64,000 bases of DNA from Pseudomonas sp. Root71 (GCF_001429045.1 NZ_LMHY01000010.1:1-64000); one strand, 5' to 3'. Shown: positions 10,853 through 20,089, counted from the stretch's first letter. The notes: generated by a model not told the origin, from the letters alone. Made by a program: numbers and translations.

Positions 10853-12178
10853 ATGAACAAGCACATCGGCACCATCAAGCGTTGGCGCGTGCAGATCTTC
10901 GCGATCACCTGGCTCGCCTACGCCGCCTTCTACTTCACCCGCAAAGCCTTCTCGGTCGCCAAGCTCGGTATTGGCGAAGACCCGACCTTCATGCTCGACA
11001 AAATGGCCATGGCCAACCTCGACGCCATCTACCTGACGGCCTACGCCTTCGGCCAATTCACCTGGGGCATCCTGGCCGACCGCTTCGGGCCGCGGGTGGT
11101 GGTGCTCGGCGGGTTGGTGATTTCCGCCGCTGCGGCGCTGGTGATGGGCAACTTTGCAACGCTACCGATTTTCGCTACCTGCATGCTGATACAAGGCCTG
11201 GCGCAGTCCACCGGTTGGTCGGGGCTGTGCAAGAACCTCGGCAGCTTCTTTCCCTCCGAGCAACGCGGACGGGTATTGGGCCTATGGAGTTCCTGCTACG
11301 CCTTTGGTGGTCTGGTAGCCTCGCCGTTTGCCGGTTGGTGGGCGTACACGCTCATCGGCAGCTGGCATGCGGCGTTCATTTCCAGTGCGGCGGTGGTTGG
11401 GCTGGTCGCCGTGCTGTTTTTTATTTTCCAACGCAACAAACCGGAAGACGTCGGCTTGCCGGCGGTGGAGCCGGAACCCGAGCTGACCGCCGAAGAGGCT
11501 GACGCGCAAAGTAAAATCAGCATGTGGGAGCCTTTGAAGGAAATCCTGCGCAACCGCACAGTGCTGGTGTTGGGGTTGGCGTACTTCATGCTCAAGCCGG
11601 CGCGCTACGCGATTCTGCTGTGGGGGCCGGTGATCGTCTTCGAACAGATGCCTTCAGTGGGCAAGGTCGGCGCGGCGATCATACCGACCGCGTTTGAACT
11701 GGCCGGGTTGCTCGGGCCGATCCTGATTGGCCTGGCCTCGGACAAACTGTTCGGCGCCCGGCGCATGCCGGCCTGCGTGATCAGCCTGTTGGCGCTGACG
11801 GTGTCCCTGGCGTTTTTCATGGGCGCCCTGCATACCGGCAGCGTGCTGCTGGTGGTGGCACTGCTGTTCGTCATGGGCCTGACCCTCTACGGGCCGGACT
11901 CGATGATCAGCGGCGCGGCCGCTATCGACTTCGGCACTGCCAAGGCCGGCGCCACGGCAGCCGGATTCGTCAACGGCTGCGGCTCGGTCGGGGCGATTCT
12001 CGGCGGGCTGCTGCCGGGCTACTTCGACACCGTTACCGTGTTCATCGTTTTCGCCGGCTGCGCCATGTTCTCGGCGCTGGTGTTGATCCCGCACTGGAAC
12101 AGCCGCCCCGGTGGCCTGGGCACTCATTTCGCCTACGTGCCCAACCAGGCGATCACCATCAAACCCCTGCGTACCTGA
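10853..12178 (+). CDS. MFS transporter of the organophosphate:phosphate antiporter type, probable phosphonate uptake
   Basis: A 441-residue, twelve-span permease. The opening WLAYAAFYFTRKAFSVAK, the early GILADRFGPR loop and the GWSGLCKNLGSFFP segment match the GlpT/UhpT/PhoU-type organophosphate antiporters, whose Arg residues hold the phosphate group. Placement between phnWX with its regulators and an amine oxidoreductase makes a small aminophosphonate the likely substrate. It starts a probable two-gene operon with the oxidoreductase 70 bases downstream. The specific substrate is inferred from context only. Confidence 0.8.
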   Translation: MNKHIGTIKRWRVQIFAITWLAYAAFYFTRKAFSVAKLGIGEDPTFMLDKMAMANLDAIYLTAYAFGQFTWGILADRFGPRVVVLGGLVISAAAALVMGNFATLPIFATCMLIQGLAQSTGWSGLCKNLGSFFPSEQRGRVLGLWSSCYAFGGLVASPFAGWWAYTLIGSWHAAFISSAAVVGLVAVLFFIFQRNKPEDVGLPAVEPEPELTAEEADAQSKISMWEPLKEILRNRTVLVLGLAYFMLKPARYAILLWGPVIVFEQMPSVGKVGAAIIPTAFELAGLLGPILIGLASDKLFGARRMPACVISLLALTVSLAFFMGALHTGSVLLVVALLFVMGLTLYGPDSMISGAAAIDFGTAKAGATAAGFVNGCGSVGAILGGLLPGYFDTVTVFIVFAGCAMFSALVLIPHWNSRPGGLGTHFAYVPNQAITIKPLRT

Positions 12179-12248
12179 ATCCTGTCCCTCGTCGCCTGCT
12201 GCACCTGCGGCAGGCCGGCGTGTGGGCCACTGACCGGAGATTGACCCC

Positions 12249-13640
12249 ATGAGACCCTTTTGGCTGGACCAGGCCTTGAAGGCTGATGCATCCGAAACCT
12301 GTCCGCCACTGGAAGGCGACACCCGCGCCGATGTCTGTATCGTCGGCGGTGGTTACACCGGGTTGTGGACCGCGATCATGCTCAAGGAGCAGAACCCCGA
12401 GCTGGACGTGTTGCTGATCGAAGCGGACATCTGCGGTGCCGGGGCCAGTGGACGCAATGGCGGTTGTGCGTTGTCGTGGTCGGCCAAGTATTTCACCCTT
12501 GAGCGTTTGTTTGGCGTTGAAGAAGCCGTACGTCTGGTCAAGGAGTCCGAGCGCAGCATCCATGCCATTGGCGCCTTCTGCGAACAGTATCGGGTGGACG
12601 CCGATTACCGTCTCGACGGTACGCTCTACACCGCGACCAACCGCGCTCAAATTGGCTCGACTGACGCTGTGATCGCGGCGCTGGAGCGCAACGGCATCAA
12701 CTCATTCAGCCAGCGGCCGGTGGCCGATGTGCAGCGCATGGCGGGCTCCATCAAACACCTGGAAGGCTGGTTTTCTCCGGCAGCGGCCAGTGTGCAGCCG
12801 GGCAAACTGGTGCGTGGCTTGCGCCGGGTAGCCCTGCAACTCGGGGTGAAGATTCATGAAAACACCGCGATGACCGGGCTGGAGGAAGGTAGGCCGGCGG
12901 GCATTCAAACCCCTGGTGGCACTGTTCGCGCCGACCGCGTGGTGCTGGCGATGAACGCCTGGATGGCCCGGGCGTTCCCGCAGTTCGAACGCAGCGTGGC
13001 GATCGTTTCCAGCGACATGCTGATCACCGAACCACGGCCGGATTTGCTCGACGAAATCGGCTTGACCAGCGGCGTCACGGTGCTCGATTCGCGGATCTTC
13101 GTGCACTACTACCACAACACCCCGGACGGCCGGATCATGCTGGGCAAGGGCGGCAATACCTTCGCTTATGGCGGACGCATGCTGCCAGTGTTCGACCAGC
13201 CTTCGCCTTACGCCGGTTTGCTGCAGAACAGCCTGGCGGATTTCTTCCCGGCGTTTGCCGAGGTCAAGGTCGAAGCGACCTGGAATGGTCCGTCGGACCG
13301 CTCGGTGACCGGGCTGCCGTTTTTCGGGCAGATGAGCGCCAGTGGCAACGTGTTCTACGGTTTCGGCTATTCCGGCAGCGGTGTCGGACCCTGCCATATG
13401 GGTGGGCAGATTCTGGCGTCGATGGTCCAGGGCCTGGACAACCCCTGGACCCGTTCGCCGCTGGTCAACGGACCGTTGGGGTTTTTCCCGCCGGAGCCGA
13501 TTCGCTACATCGGCTCGCTGATGGTGCGCAACGCCATCCGCCGCAAGGAACGCGCGGAGGATCACGGGCGTCGACCACGGCATCTGGACGTGCGCCTGGC
13601 GAAGTTCGCCGCCGCCGCCGGCAAGGCTGACAAGGGCTGA
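12249..13640 (+). CDS. FAD-dependent amine oxidoreductase (DAO family), candidate N-alkyl-aminoethylphosphonate oxidase
   Basis: A 463-residue D-amino-acid-oxidase-type flavoprotein. The FAD motif VCIVGGGYTGLWTA lies at residues 29-42, followed by GAGASGRNGG, as in gamma-glutamylputrescine and sarcosine-type oxidases. The C-terminal FAD segment FYGFGYSGSGVG is present. ATG 12249 has GGAG about ten bases upstream. Flavin oxidoreductases that turn N-methylated 2-aminoethylphosphonate into phosphonoacetaldehyde have been described in phnWX clusters; the gene neighbourhood suggests that role here, though a putrescine- or glycine-type substrate cannot be excluded. It ends three bases from the convergent vgrG. 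Confidence 0.78.
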   Translation: MRPFWLDQALKADASETCPPLEGDTRADVCIVGGGYTGLWTAIMLKEQNPELDVLLIEADICGAGASGRNGGCALSWSAKYFTLERLFGVEEAVRLVKESERSIHAIGAFCEQYRVDADYRLDGTLYTATNRAQIGSTDAVIAALERNGINSFSQRPVADVQRMAGSIKHLEGWFSPAAASVQPGKLVRGLRRVALQLGVKIHENTAMTGLEEGRPAGIQTPGGTVRADRVVLAMNAWMARAFPQFERSVAIVSSDMLITEPRPDLLDEIGLTSGVTVLDSRIFVHYYHNTPDGRIMLGKGGNTFAYGGRMLPVFDQPSPYAGLLQNSLADFFPAFAEVKVEATWNGPSDRSVTGLPFFGQMSASGNVFYGFGYSGSGVGPCHMGGQILASMVQGLDNPWTRSPLVNGPLGFFPPEPIRYIGSLMVRNAIRRKERAEDHGRRPRHLDVRLAKFAAAAGKADKG

Positions 13641-13643
13641 GCA

Positions 13644-15065
13644 TCAGGGCGCAAGATCCGAGCGGGAGAGCAGCCAGTCGAACAGCAGGCGGGTATCGCC
13701 ACGAGGCTCGCGCGGGCGAGGGCGGTGAGGTTGTGGCCGAGGGCCCATGGCCGTACAAAGCACTGGGCGATCCGGGTCACTGTCGAGAAAAACCACCAGT
13801 ACTTCGCTGCCAGCCACGGGCAAACGGGCCGGATCGATCCATTCCTCGGCGGTGGTCAGCGCCAGTGGTAGCCACAGGCCGTCGGACCCCTCTGCGGCTG
13901 ATGGTGTGGCGGGCCAGAGGTTCACCTGAACCCTGCCATCCTCGTCCACTGTCGCCGGTCGCCCGATCGGGCCGCACACCTGGCCAGGCTGATACCCGGG
14001 GATATTCGGCCTGGGTTGTTTGAGTGCGGGCCTGAACACCGTCGACCAGGGGATGGCGCTGAATTGATTGCGGTAACCCGGGGCCATGTCGGGTGTGTCA
14101 TCGAGCAGAATGGATGAATGACGACCCTGATGGCGGATTTCGGTAACCAGCCATTGATCATTGAAATTCGCCAGCGGATGCTCGGCCACCTGCAGGATCC
14201 GGCCACTGCGTAATGCCCTCTGGTTACTTTGACCGTGGACCTGCAGGTGTCGGCAGCGCAGGCGTTCCAGTTGTCGACGGCTGAGCTGGTCGCGATGTTG
14301 TTGTTCGCCAGCGGGACAATGCCGTGCCGTGACGAACGAGTGATTGGCTGCGCCTTCGCTGATGTCCGCTGCACCCGGATTCCTGGCGCCTGGACGCACA
14401 GGGGAGAGCGGGGCGTCATGGCGTTGGAACAGTTCGCTGATCACGGGTTCCTGGTGTTCGTCGAGGGCGTCGCGGCTCATCGACATGAGCAGGGGGGCCT
14501 GGGGGAAACTCAGGCTGTCATCGGCCAGAACCAGCACGTGGCCGTCGCGTTGATGCTCGAAGTGATAGTGGATGCCTTCTTCCTCGCACAGCCGTTGCAG
14601 AAACGCCAGGTCGGTTTCTTCGTACTGAATGCAAAAAGGTCGCAGGGGATAGTGTCCGGTTGCCAGTTCAAAGTGATAGCTGCCGGCAGGCAGCCCATGT
14701 TCATCGAGCAACTGGCGCAGGATCATGGGTACGCTGGCGCGCTGGAAAATACGTCGGCGCCGTTGCTGATCCAGCGCCTGGACACTTGGCACCAGCACCA
14801 GTTTGTAAGCGACCCGGTGCCCGCTTCGATATTCACAACTGACGCTGTACAGCAGACCATGAATGCCTTGATCGTGGCCGAACTCGAGGAACGCCGGTTG
14901 GTGCAGTAATCGTTCAAGGTTCAGGGCCGGTGCCAGCCCGATCACCTCGATGTCGAATCGATAGGGTTGGTTGAGTGCTTCATGACCACTGAACCGGACC
15001 ACCTGGAAGCTCAGGTCGTCGTCGAGAAGCGTGAGGGTAGTGGGACTTTCCTTGTCGTTGTGCAT
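13644..15065 (-). CDS. VgrG-like type VI secretion tip protein, short and divergent
   Basis: A 473-residue protein. The N-terminal part has the gp27-like fold signature (VVRFSGHEALNQPYRFDIEV, then CIQYEETDLAFLQRLCEEEG), followed by a gp5 OB-fold region (GRPATVDEDGRVQVNLW, VLVVFLDSDPDRPV). Between them, near residues 240-290, the DYDF-type segment found in most VgrG proteins is replaced by an unusual His/Arg-rich stretch without a frame break. It ends soon after the OB fold with no needle repeats or effector domain. No other type VI gene is nearby. ATG 15065 is used; it has only a weak ribosome site, and frames reaching 15209 add an unrelated leader. Confidence 0.78.
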   Translation of the reverse strand: MHNDKESPTTLTLLDDDLSFQVVRFSGHEALNQPYRFDIEVIGLAPALNLERLLHQPAFLEFGHDQGIHGLLYSVSCEYRSGHRVAYKLVLVPSVQALDQQRRRRIFQRASVPMILRQLLDEHGLPAGSYHFELATGHYPLRPFCIQYEETDLAFLQRLCEEEGIHYHFEHQRDGHVLVLADDSLSFPQAPLLMSMSRDALDEHQEPVISELFQRHDAPLSPVRPGARNPGAADISEGAANHSFVTARHCPAGEQQHRDQLSRRQLERLRCRHLQVHGQSNQRALRSGRILQVAEHPLANFNDQWLVTEIRHQGRHSSILLDDTPDMAPGYRNQFSAIPWSTVFRPALKQPRPNIPGYQPGQVCGPIGRPATVDEDGRVQVNLWPATPSAAEGSDGLWLPLALTTAEEWIDPARLPVAGSEVLVVFLDSDPDRPVLCTAMGPRPQPHRPRPREPRGDTRLLFDWLLSRSDLAP

Positions 15066-15290
15066 CGAACGCGCTACCGCCGTGGAGTAGGGTGCAAAGC
15101 GTACGAAACCCCGGCGCATTGCGGGCACGATAAAGCGACATTTCCGAATCGCCCTACAACCGCTGGTGAAGATGTCGATGCAAGTCGGGATTTTTTGGTC
15201 GATTGCCAACTTTAGGCCGTATAAACTTGCGCAAAGCGTCGGCCATTAGATGTCTCGGCGCCACAGATGCCACAGATAAGAGAGTGAGAA

Positions 15291-15995
15291 ATGGGCGCAC
15301 AGTGGAAGGTTAAACACAAAGAAGCGGCAGCTAATGCCAAGGGCAAGATCTTCGGCAAACTGGTAAAGGAAATCACCATTGCTGCGCGTAACGGCGCTGA
15401 TATTGCTACCAACGCGCACTTGCGCCTGGTGGTTGAACAGGCCAAGAAAGCTTCGATGCCCAAGGAAACACTGGATCGCGCCATCAAGAAAGGCGCGGGC
15501 CTGCTGGGCGAAACCGTGCAGTACCATCGCGTGACCTATGAAGGGTTCGCCCCGCATCAGGTACCGTTGATCGTTGAGTGCGTGACCGACAACATCAACC
15601 GCACCGTCGCCGAGATCCGCGTGGCGTTCCGCAAGGGCCAACTGGGGGCTTCCGGTTCGGTGGCCTGGGACTTCAACCATGTCGGCATGATCGAAGCGTC
15701 GCCGGACACCCCGGACGCCGATCCGGAGATGGCCGCCATCGAAGCCGGTGCACAGGATTTCGAGCCGGGTGAAGAGGGTGCAACCCTGTTCCTGACCGAG
15801 CCGACCGACCTCGACGCGGTACAGAAAGCCCTGCCGGAACAAGGCTTTACCGTGCTGTCGGCCAAACTGGGCTACCAGCCGAAAAACCCGGTCACCGGCC
15901 TGAGCGATGAGCAGATGGCGGAAGTCGAAGCGTTCCTCGAAGGCCTCGATAACCATGACGACGTGCAGGATATGTTTGTCGGGTTGGCGGGTTGA
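15291..15995 (+). CDS. YebC/PmpR-family regulator or ribosome-associated factor (YeeN type)
   Basis: A 234-residue YebC-family protein. The N-terminus [18 protein letters not shown] is that of the YeeN/PmpR branch, not the MAGHSKW branch, and [17 protein letters not shown] is the conserved core near residues 55-70. The family is described both as DNA-binding regulators (PmpR represses quorum-sensing genes in P. aeruginosa) and as factors that relieve ribosome stalling, so the molecular role is open. AGAGAGTGAGA lies just upstream of the ATG. It is transcribed alone. Confidence 0.88.
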   Translation: MGAQWKVKHKEAAANAKGKIFGKLVKEITIAARNGADIATNAHLRLVVEQAKKASMPKETLDRAIKKGAGLLGETVQYHRVTYEGFAPHQVPLIVECVTDNINRTVAEIRVAFRKGQLGASGSVAWDFNHVGMIEASPDTPDADPEMAAIEAGAQDFEPGEEGATLFLTEPTDLDAVQKALPEQGFTVLSAKLGYQPKNPVTGLSDEQMAEVEAFLEGLDNHDDVQDMFVGLAG

Positions 15996-16019
15996 CCTGA
16001 TTTGCCAGTGACACCGTCT

Positions 16020-16098
16020 TCGCGAGCAAGCCCGCTCCCACATTAGATCGCGCCTGGCCGGGCAACTCGATCAACTGTGGGAGCGGGCTTGCTCGCGA
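16020..16098. repeat. REP doublet, GTGGGAGC family
   Basis: TCGCGAGCAAGCCCGCTCCC and its inverse GGGAGCGGGCTTGCTCGCGA flank a 35-base centre, between convergent genes. Confidence 0.85.
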
Positions 16099-16113
16099 TT
16101 GACCGCGCAGCGG

Positions 16114-17442
16114 TTACAGACTTTCCAATTGCCGCACGACTTCGCTGAACCCAGGCCGCGCCAGCACTTTCGGCTGACAGCAACGCCGCTCCAGATCCTC
16201 CAGCACTCCACGCAGTTCATCGCTCAACCCCGAGTCGATTCGCGCGAGCAATTCCCCCAGCAACACCCCGAACGCCCGCACTTCGATCCGTTGCAAGGCA
16301 CGGCTTTCCAGACTGTCGGAAATTTCGTGGAACGACGCCGCGCCAAAGTCCCCCAGCAAGCAGTCACCCTGCTCATTCCACAGGATATTGTGCCCGTAGA
16401 GATCGCCGTGGGTGATGCCATGGCCGTGCAGGTGTTCGGCCACCGAGGCAATGCCCGAGGCAATGCGCAGCGCCACCGCGGCACTCAAGCGCAGGTCGTC
16501 GGGGTAGATGTCGCGGCTGCACGACGCCAGGCTCGGCAGGCTGGCGAGGTTGCGAAAACTCGGCGGGATCAACTGCATGACCAACCCGGCGGTTTGTTGC
16601 GGGTGATCGACAATCCGCCCTTCGACGCGAATCAGGTTCGAATGCAACCCGGCGGTGATGCAGGCGTTCATCTCGTGCAGGGGCGAGCCATCGCTGGTCA
16701 TTTCGCCCTTGTAGAGCTTCACCGCAACTGGCGTGGACGGTTGGTCGGCCGGTTGCCAGACGGCCTGATGGATCACCCCGGACGCCCCTTCGCCGAGCTT
16801 TTTTTCCAGGTGCAATGCCGACCAGTCAATGCGCGGTGTGGCGTCGAGGGCGGCGGCATCGGCTTCGGTTTCCAGCGGGTTACCGGCATAGGCCAGCCAG
16901 GTCAGGCTCGGCAGCGTCAGTAGCCATTGTGGCAAGTCGGTGAACTGGTTGGCGGCTATGCGGATCAGCTCCAGCCGATGACAATTGTGCATCGACTCCG
17001 GCAACCCCCGCAGGCGGTTACCGGCAAGCATGAGTTTTTGCAGGTATGGCCGCTCTCCCAACTCGCTCGGCAGCGTCTCGATGCAGTTGTCGGTCAGGAT
17101 CAGCCAGCGCAGCAGCGGTGGCAGTGCCGCTGCGGGCACGTGGGCGATGCGGTTGGCCTTGAAGCCGATCATCGTCAGTGCGGCGCATTGGCCAATACAG
17201 GCCGGCAACTCGGTGAAACGGTTATCGGAGCAGAACAGCACGCGCAAACGGGTCAGGCGATGCAAATCCTCTGGCAGCGCGCTCAGGGCATTGCCGCTGA
17301 GGTTGAGCACTTCCAGCGAATCCGCCAGATCGAAGATCTCCCGGGGAAACTCGGTCAGGCCTTCGGCCAGATCCAGCCGCGTGATGCCCGACAACTCGCC
17401 GGCGCGCAATTGAGCAAGGGTGTGCATGAACAGATTCGCCAT
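16114..17442 (-). CDS. Leucine-rich-repeat protein with eukaryotic-like Ser/Thr kinase domain
   Basis: A 442-residue protein in two parts. Residues about 18-190 hold six to seven leucine-rich repeats (LEVLNLSGNALSALPEDL is a clear unit). Residues about 212-442 are a Hanks-type kinase: glycine loop GEGASG (218-223), ATP lysine Lys242 in VAVKLYK, catalytic loop HGDLYGHN (345-352) with Asp347 and Asn352, and DFG at 365-367. All core residues are present, so it should be active, although HGD replaces the usual HRD. No membrane span or signal peptide is seen, so it is cytoplasmic. It has no partner gene; targets are unknown. Confidence 0.85.
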   Translation of the reverse strand: MANLFMHTLAQLRAGELSGITRLDLAEGLTEFPREIFDLADSLEVLNLSGNALSALPEDLHRLTRLRVLFCSDNRFTELPACIGQCAALTMIGFKANRIAHVPAAALPPLLRWLILTDNCIETLPSELGERPYLQKLMLAGNRLRGLPESMHNCHRLELIRIAANQFTDLPQWLLTLPSLTWLAYAGNPLETEADAAALDATPRIDWSALHLEKKLGEGASGVIHQAVWQPADQPSTPVAVKLYKGEMTSDGSPLHEMNACITAGLHSNLIRVEGRIVDHPQQTAGLVMQLIPPSFRNLASLPSLASCSRDIYPDDLRLSAAVALRIASGIASVAEHLHGHGITHGDLYGHNILWNEQGDCLLGDFGAASFHEISDSLESRALQRIEVRAFGVLLGELLARIDSGLSDELRGVLEDLERRCCQPKVLARPGFSEVVRQLESL

Positions 17443-17499
17443 TAACCAAAGGGAGGGCGCGGGGCCCTGGAAATGGGCGACATGATACCGGGAAAGATA

Positions 17500-17520
17500 T
17501 GGGAGCGAGCCCGCTCGCGA
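17500..17520. repeat. Single REP palindrome, GTGGGAGC family
   Basis: TGGGAGCGAGCCCGCTCGCG, one arm of the doublet type, between the kinase gene and zapE. No matching second copy lies nearby. Confidence 0.65.
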
Positions 17521-17552
17521 AAGGGGCAGTCAATGCAACAAAAAAACATCGA

Positions 17553-18770
17553 TCAGACCGGTTCGCTGACTTCGACCAGTTGCCCCAATCGGCTGCGGGT
17601 GCGCGCCAGATCAATGGCATCGCCACCCAGGCTTTCGCGCAATGAGTGCTGCCCGAGCAACGTCAGGTGCTTGTCCTGGTCGTACAGCACGTCGATGAGA
17701 TTGATAAACCGCTGCTGGGCGGCAATCGTGCAATCGCCCAGCAGTGGCAGTTCATCGATGATCCAGCGGTCGAACTGGCGGCACAGTTCCAGATAATCCA
17801 TCACCGCCGTGGGCTGATCGCACAACTCGGTGAAGGTAAAACCGATGCCGCGCCCTTCGCACAAATGCGCTCGCAAATGCCGGGTACCCACCGGCAACGA
17901 AACAGGCGGGGCATTGCGCATGGGCAGGTTCAGCGATTGTCGTTGCGCCACGCTCGCCGGCCAGACGTAGTGACCTTGAGTGAACAATTGATGCGCATGG
18001 TGTCGGGCCTGGCTGCGATAGTCGTGGGGCCCGCCGACTTCCATCACCTGCATGCGCGCATTGATCAGGTCGATCACCGGTTTGAAGCGTGCGTGGTACA
18101 GCGGATTGGGCAGCAGGCCTTCGGGTGGGTAATTGGAGGTGACCAGCAACAGGATGCCGCGCTGGAACAGTGCCTTGAACAACCGGGTGATGAGCATCGC
18201 ATCGCCGATGTCATGCACATGGAACTCGTCGAAACACAGCACCTGGCAATTGCTGAGCAGTTCATCGAGGGTGATCGCCAGGGCGTCGGCCTGTTCGCGG
18301 TGCTTGAACATGCCCTGGTGCAGTTGAGCGAAAAACTGATGGAAGTGCAGGCGTTGTTTCCGCGCAAGGGGAATGGCCCGGAAAAACCCGTCGAGCAACC
18401 AGCTTTTGCCGCGCCCCACGGCACCATGCAGGTAAAGGCCCGGAAGGGGTTTGGCCGCAGTGCCCATCAGCAGGCAGGCATGCCGGGCCATGCAGTCGAT
18501 CACCCGCTGTTGGCTGTGACTGAGGGTGTAGCCCTGGGCATGGGCCTGATGGCGAAAGTAGTCGTGGATGACTTGGCCTGCCGCGCCGCTGCCGGCAGCC
18601 GGTACCTTGCCGAGAAGGCGACGCAACGTTTGCCAGCGCGATTTGATTGGCGAACGGTTGGGCGGGCGAACGGCCACTGGGATATCACCTCTGGTGTGCG
18701 GGCAGGCTCTTTGTGTTGCGGCGCCATAGTGTAACCAGAGCAGGGAATCTGCTTCCAGCGGTGTCGGCAT
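17553..18770 (-). CDS. zapE: AFG1/ZapE-family ATPase (cell division protein ZapE)
   Basis: A P-loop ATPase of about 405 aa. Walker A is GAVGRGKSWLLDG, Walker B is VLCFDEFHVHD, and sensor motif LLVTSNYPPEGLLP follows, all as in ZapE. In E. coli ZapE destabilises FtsZ polymers and is needed under heat or low oxygen. Residues 1-60 are a longer, basic N-terminal extension compared with E. coli ZapE; Pseudomonas often carries a second, normal-length copy elsewhere, so this may be a paralogue. ATG 18770 is used; TTG 18797 would add nine residues. Confidence 0.85.
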   Translation of the reverse strand: MPTPLEADSLLWLHYGAATQRACPHTRGDIPVAVRPPNRSPIKSRWQTLRRLLGKVPAAGSGAAGQVIHDYFRHQAHAQGYTLSHSQQRVIDCMARHACLLMGTAAKPLPGLYLHGAVGRGKSWLLDGFFRAIPLARKQRLHFHQFFAQLHQGMFKHREQADALAITLDELLSNCQVLCFDEFHVHDIGDAMLITRLFKALFQRGILLLVTSNYPPEGLLPNPLYHARFKPVIDLINARMQVMEVGGPHDYRSQARHHAHQLFTQGHYVWPASVAQRQSLNLPMRNAPPVSLPVGTRHLRAHLCEGRGIGFTFTELCDQPTAVMDYLELCRQFDRWIIDELPLLGDCTIAAQQRFINLIDVLYDQDKHLTLLGQHSLRESLGGDAIDLARTRSRLGQLVEVSEPV

Positions 18771-18833
18771 TGGTGGGCCACCGTCACGGGGTTCCAAAGG
18801 AACGCCGCAAACCCTGTGGGAGCGGTGGTGTGA

Positions 18834-19586
18834 TCAGAATTGAGCGGTCTGGTTGAGCATCCGCGCCGCCGCCGTATCCGCCGGGCTGACCATCGCATAG
18901 TTGTAGCCACTTCCCGACCAGTACTCGGCCTGCAATTCGCCATCACTGCGACTGCCCCTGGGCAGCAGGAAATTTTTCGGCCCTGGCGGGCGCACATAGA
19001 AACTGATTTTCTGCCCGCCCTGGTTCTCGTAGACCACCATCGCCGCAGGGCCTTGCTCGGTACTCAGCAAGCGTCCGCTGGCCGGCTTGAACCCGGCACC
19101 AGAGAGGTCGGGCAGGCGATTGGCCTGGGTGAAGTAGCGGTCGAGCCACCCCTGCATGTCGCCGTCGTCGCCGACTTTGTAATCCGCCGGCAGGAGGCCT
19201 TGCTGGGCAATCAGGCGATACGCCTGCAGGGCATCGGTCATTGGCAGCTGGGGATTCGCGAGCGTCATCTCCCGCGCTTGCCAACCGCTGAAACCGCCGA
19301 TGCTGACAGCGATGAGCAACACCGCGGCACTGGCCAGGTGTCGACGGGATTGGCGTTTGAGGCGCTGGCGTATCACCGCCGGATCAAGGTCCGGGTTCGA
19401 GGGTTGTTGCAAGGCACCACTCAGGGCTGCGCGCAGTGTCTGGGCATCCTGCTGCCAGGCGCGCACTTGCGCGGCCATCTCCGGGTTACCGGCCAGAAAA
19501 GTCTCCACCAGGCGTCGGTCGGCGTCGCTCAGTTGGTGGTCGACGTAGGCGTGCAGGTCTCGTTCGCTGGGGGGCATGCTGATCAT
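18834..19586 (-). CDS. Anti-sigma factor for the adjacent ECF sigma factor
   Basis: A 250-residue single-span membrane protein. The N-terminal 80 residues (DLHAYVDHQLSDADRRLVET) have the anti-sigma fold seen in ChrR/RseA-like and FecR-like proteins, without a zinc-binding HxxxCxxC. One transmembrane helix lies near residues 86-105, so the C-terminal 145 residues are periplasmic. Its start overlaps the sigma stop (ATGA), the usual arrangement for translationally coupled sigma/anti-sigma pairs. It should hold the sigma factor at the membrane until a periplasmic signal acts. Confidence 0.85.
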   Translation of the reverse strand: MISMPPSERDLHAYVDHQLSDADRRLVETFLAGNPEMAAQVRAWQQDAQTLRAALSGALQQPSNPDLDPAVIRQRLKRQSRRHLASAAVLLIAVSIGGFSGWQAREMTLANPQLPMTDALQAYRLIAQQGLLPADYKVGDDGDMQGWLDRYFTQANRLPDLSGAGFKPASGRLLSTEQGPAAMVVYENQGGQKISFYVRPPGPKNFLLPRGSRSDGELQAEYWSGSGYNYAMVSPADTAAARMLNQTAQF

Positions 19587-20089
19587 TTGAGTCTCCGCAG
19601 GGAAGGGCGGTTGATTTCGCCATCGCTGAGTTGGCGCAGGGCCTGGCGAGCCCGAGACAGGCGGGACATCACGGTGCCGGTGGGGACGTCGAGAATCTCG
19701 GCGACCTCTTTGTAACTCAAGCCTTCCACCGATACCCAGAGCAGCAGCGCGCGTTGCTCGGTGGGCAGTCGGTCGAAGGCGTTGAGGGTCGATTGGGCAA
19801 TCACGGTGCGCTCCACCGAGGGCTGGGCATCGTCACGCCCGGTGAAGAAATCGAGCATGCGCGCATAGCGCCGGGAGCGGCGGTGCGCATCGAGAAACTG
19901 TCGATAGAGAATCGAGAACAGCCAGGCGCGCAAGTCGCCCTCGGCGCGTTTGCCAGCCCAACTCGACAGCGCCCGCTCCAGGCTCGCCTGCACCAGGTCG
20001 TCAGCGCTGCTGGTGTTGCGTGTCAACGACACGGCAAACCGCCGCATTCCGGGAATGATTTCTCTGAGTTGTTCGTCGATATCGTTCAT
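19583..20089 (-). CDS. ECF sigma factor
   Basis: A sigma-70 family extracytoplasmic-function factor of 168 aa. Region 2 includes SADDLVQASLERAL and LRAWLFSILYRQFLDAHR; region 4 includes YKEVAEILDVPTGTVMSRLS. ATG 20089 is used; GTG 20107 adds six residues and cannot be ruled out. Upstream on its own strand lies GGAATAA-14-CGTCT, and the same element faces the divergent catalase-like gene, so the factor very likely activates its own operon and the catalase/cytochrome pair. Confidence 0.9.
   Translation of the reverse strand: MNDIDEQLREIIPGMRRFAVSLTRNTSSADDLVQASLERALSSWAGKRAEGDLRAWLFSILYRQFLDAHRRSRRYARMLDFFTGRDDAQPSVERTVIAQSTLNAFDRLPTEQRALLLWVSVEGLSYKEVAEILDVPTGTVMSRLSRARQALRQLSDGEINRPSLRRLK

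Noticed and set aside
13644..15209. Frameshift in the vgrG-like gene
   Set aside because: The unusual middle segment was re-read from the bases and the frame is continuous from the gp27-like part to the OB fold, so it is divergent but not broken.
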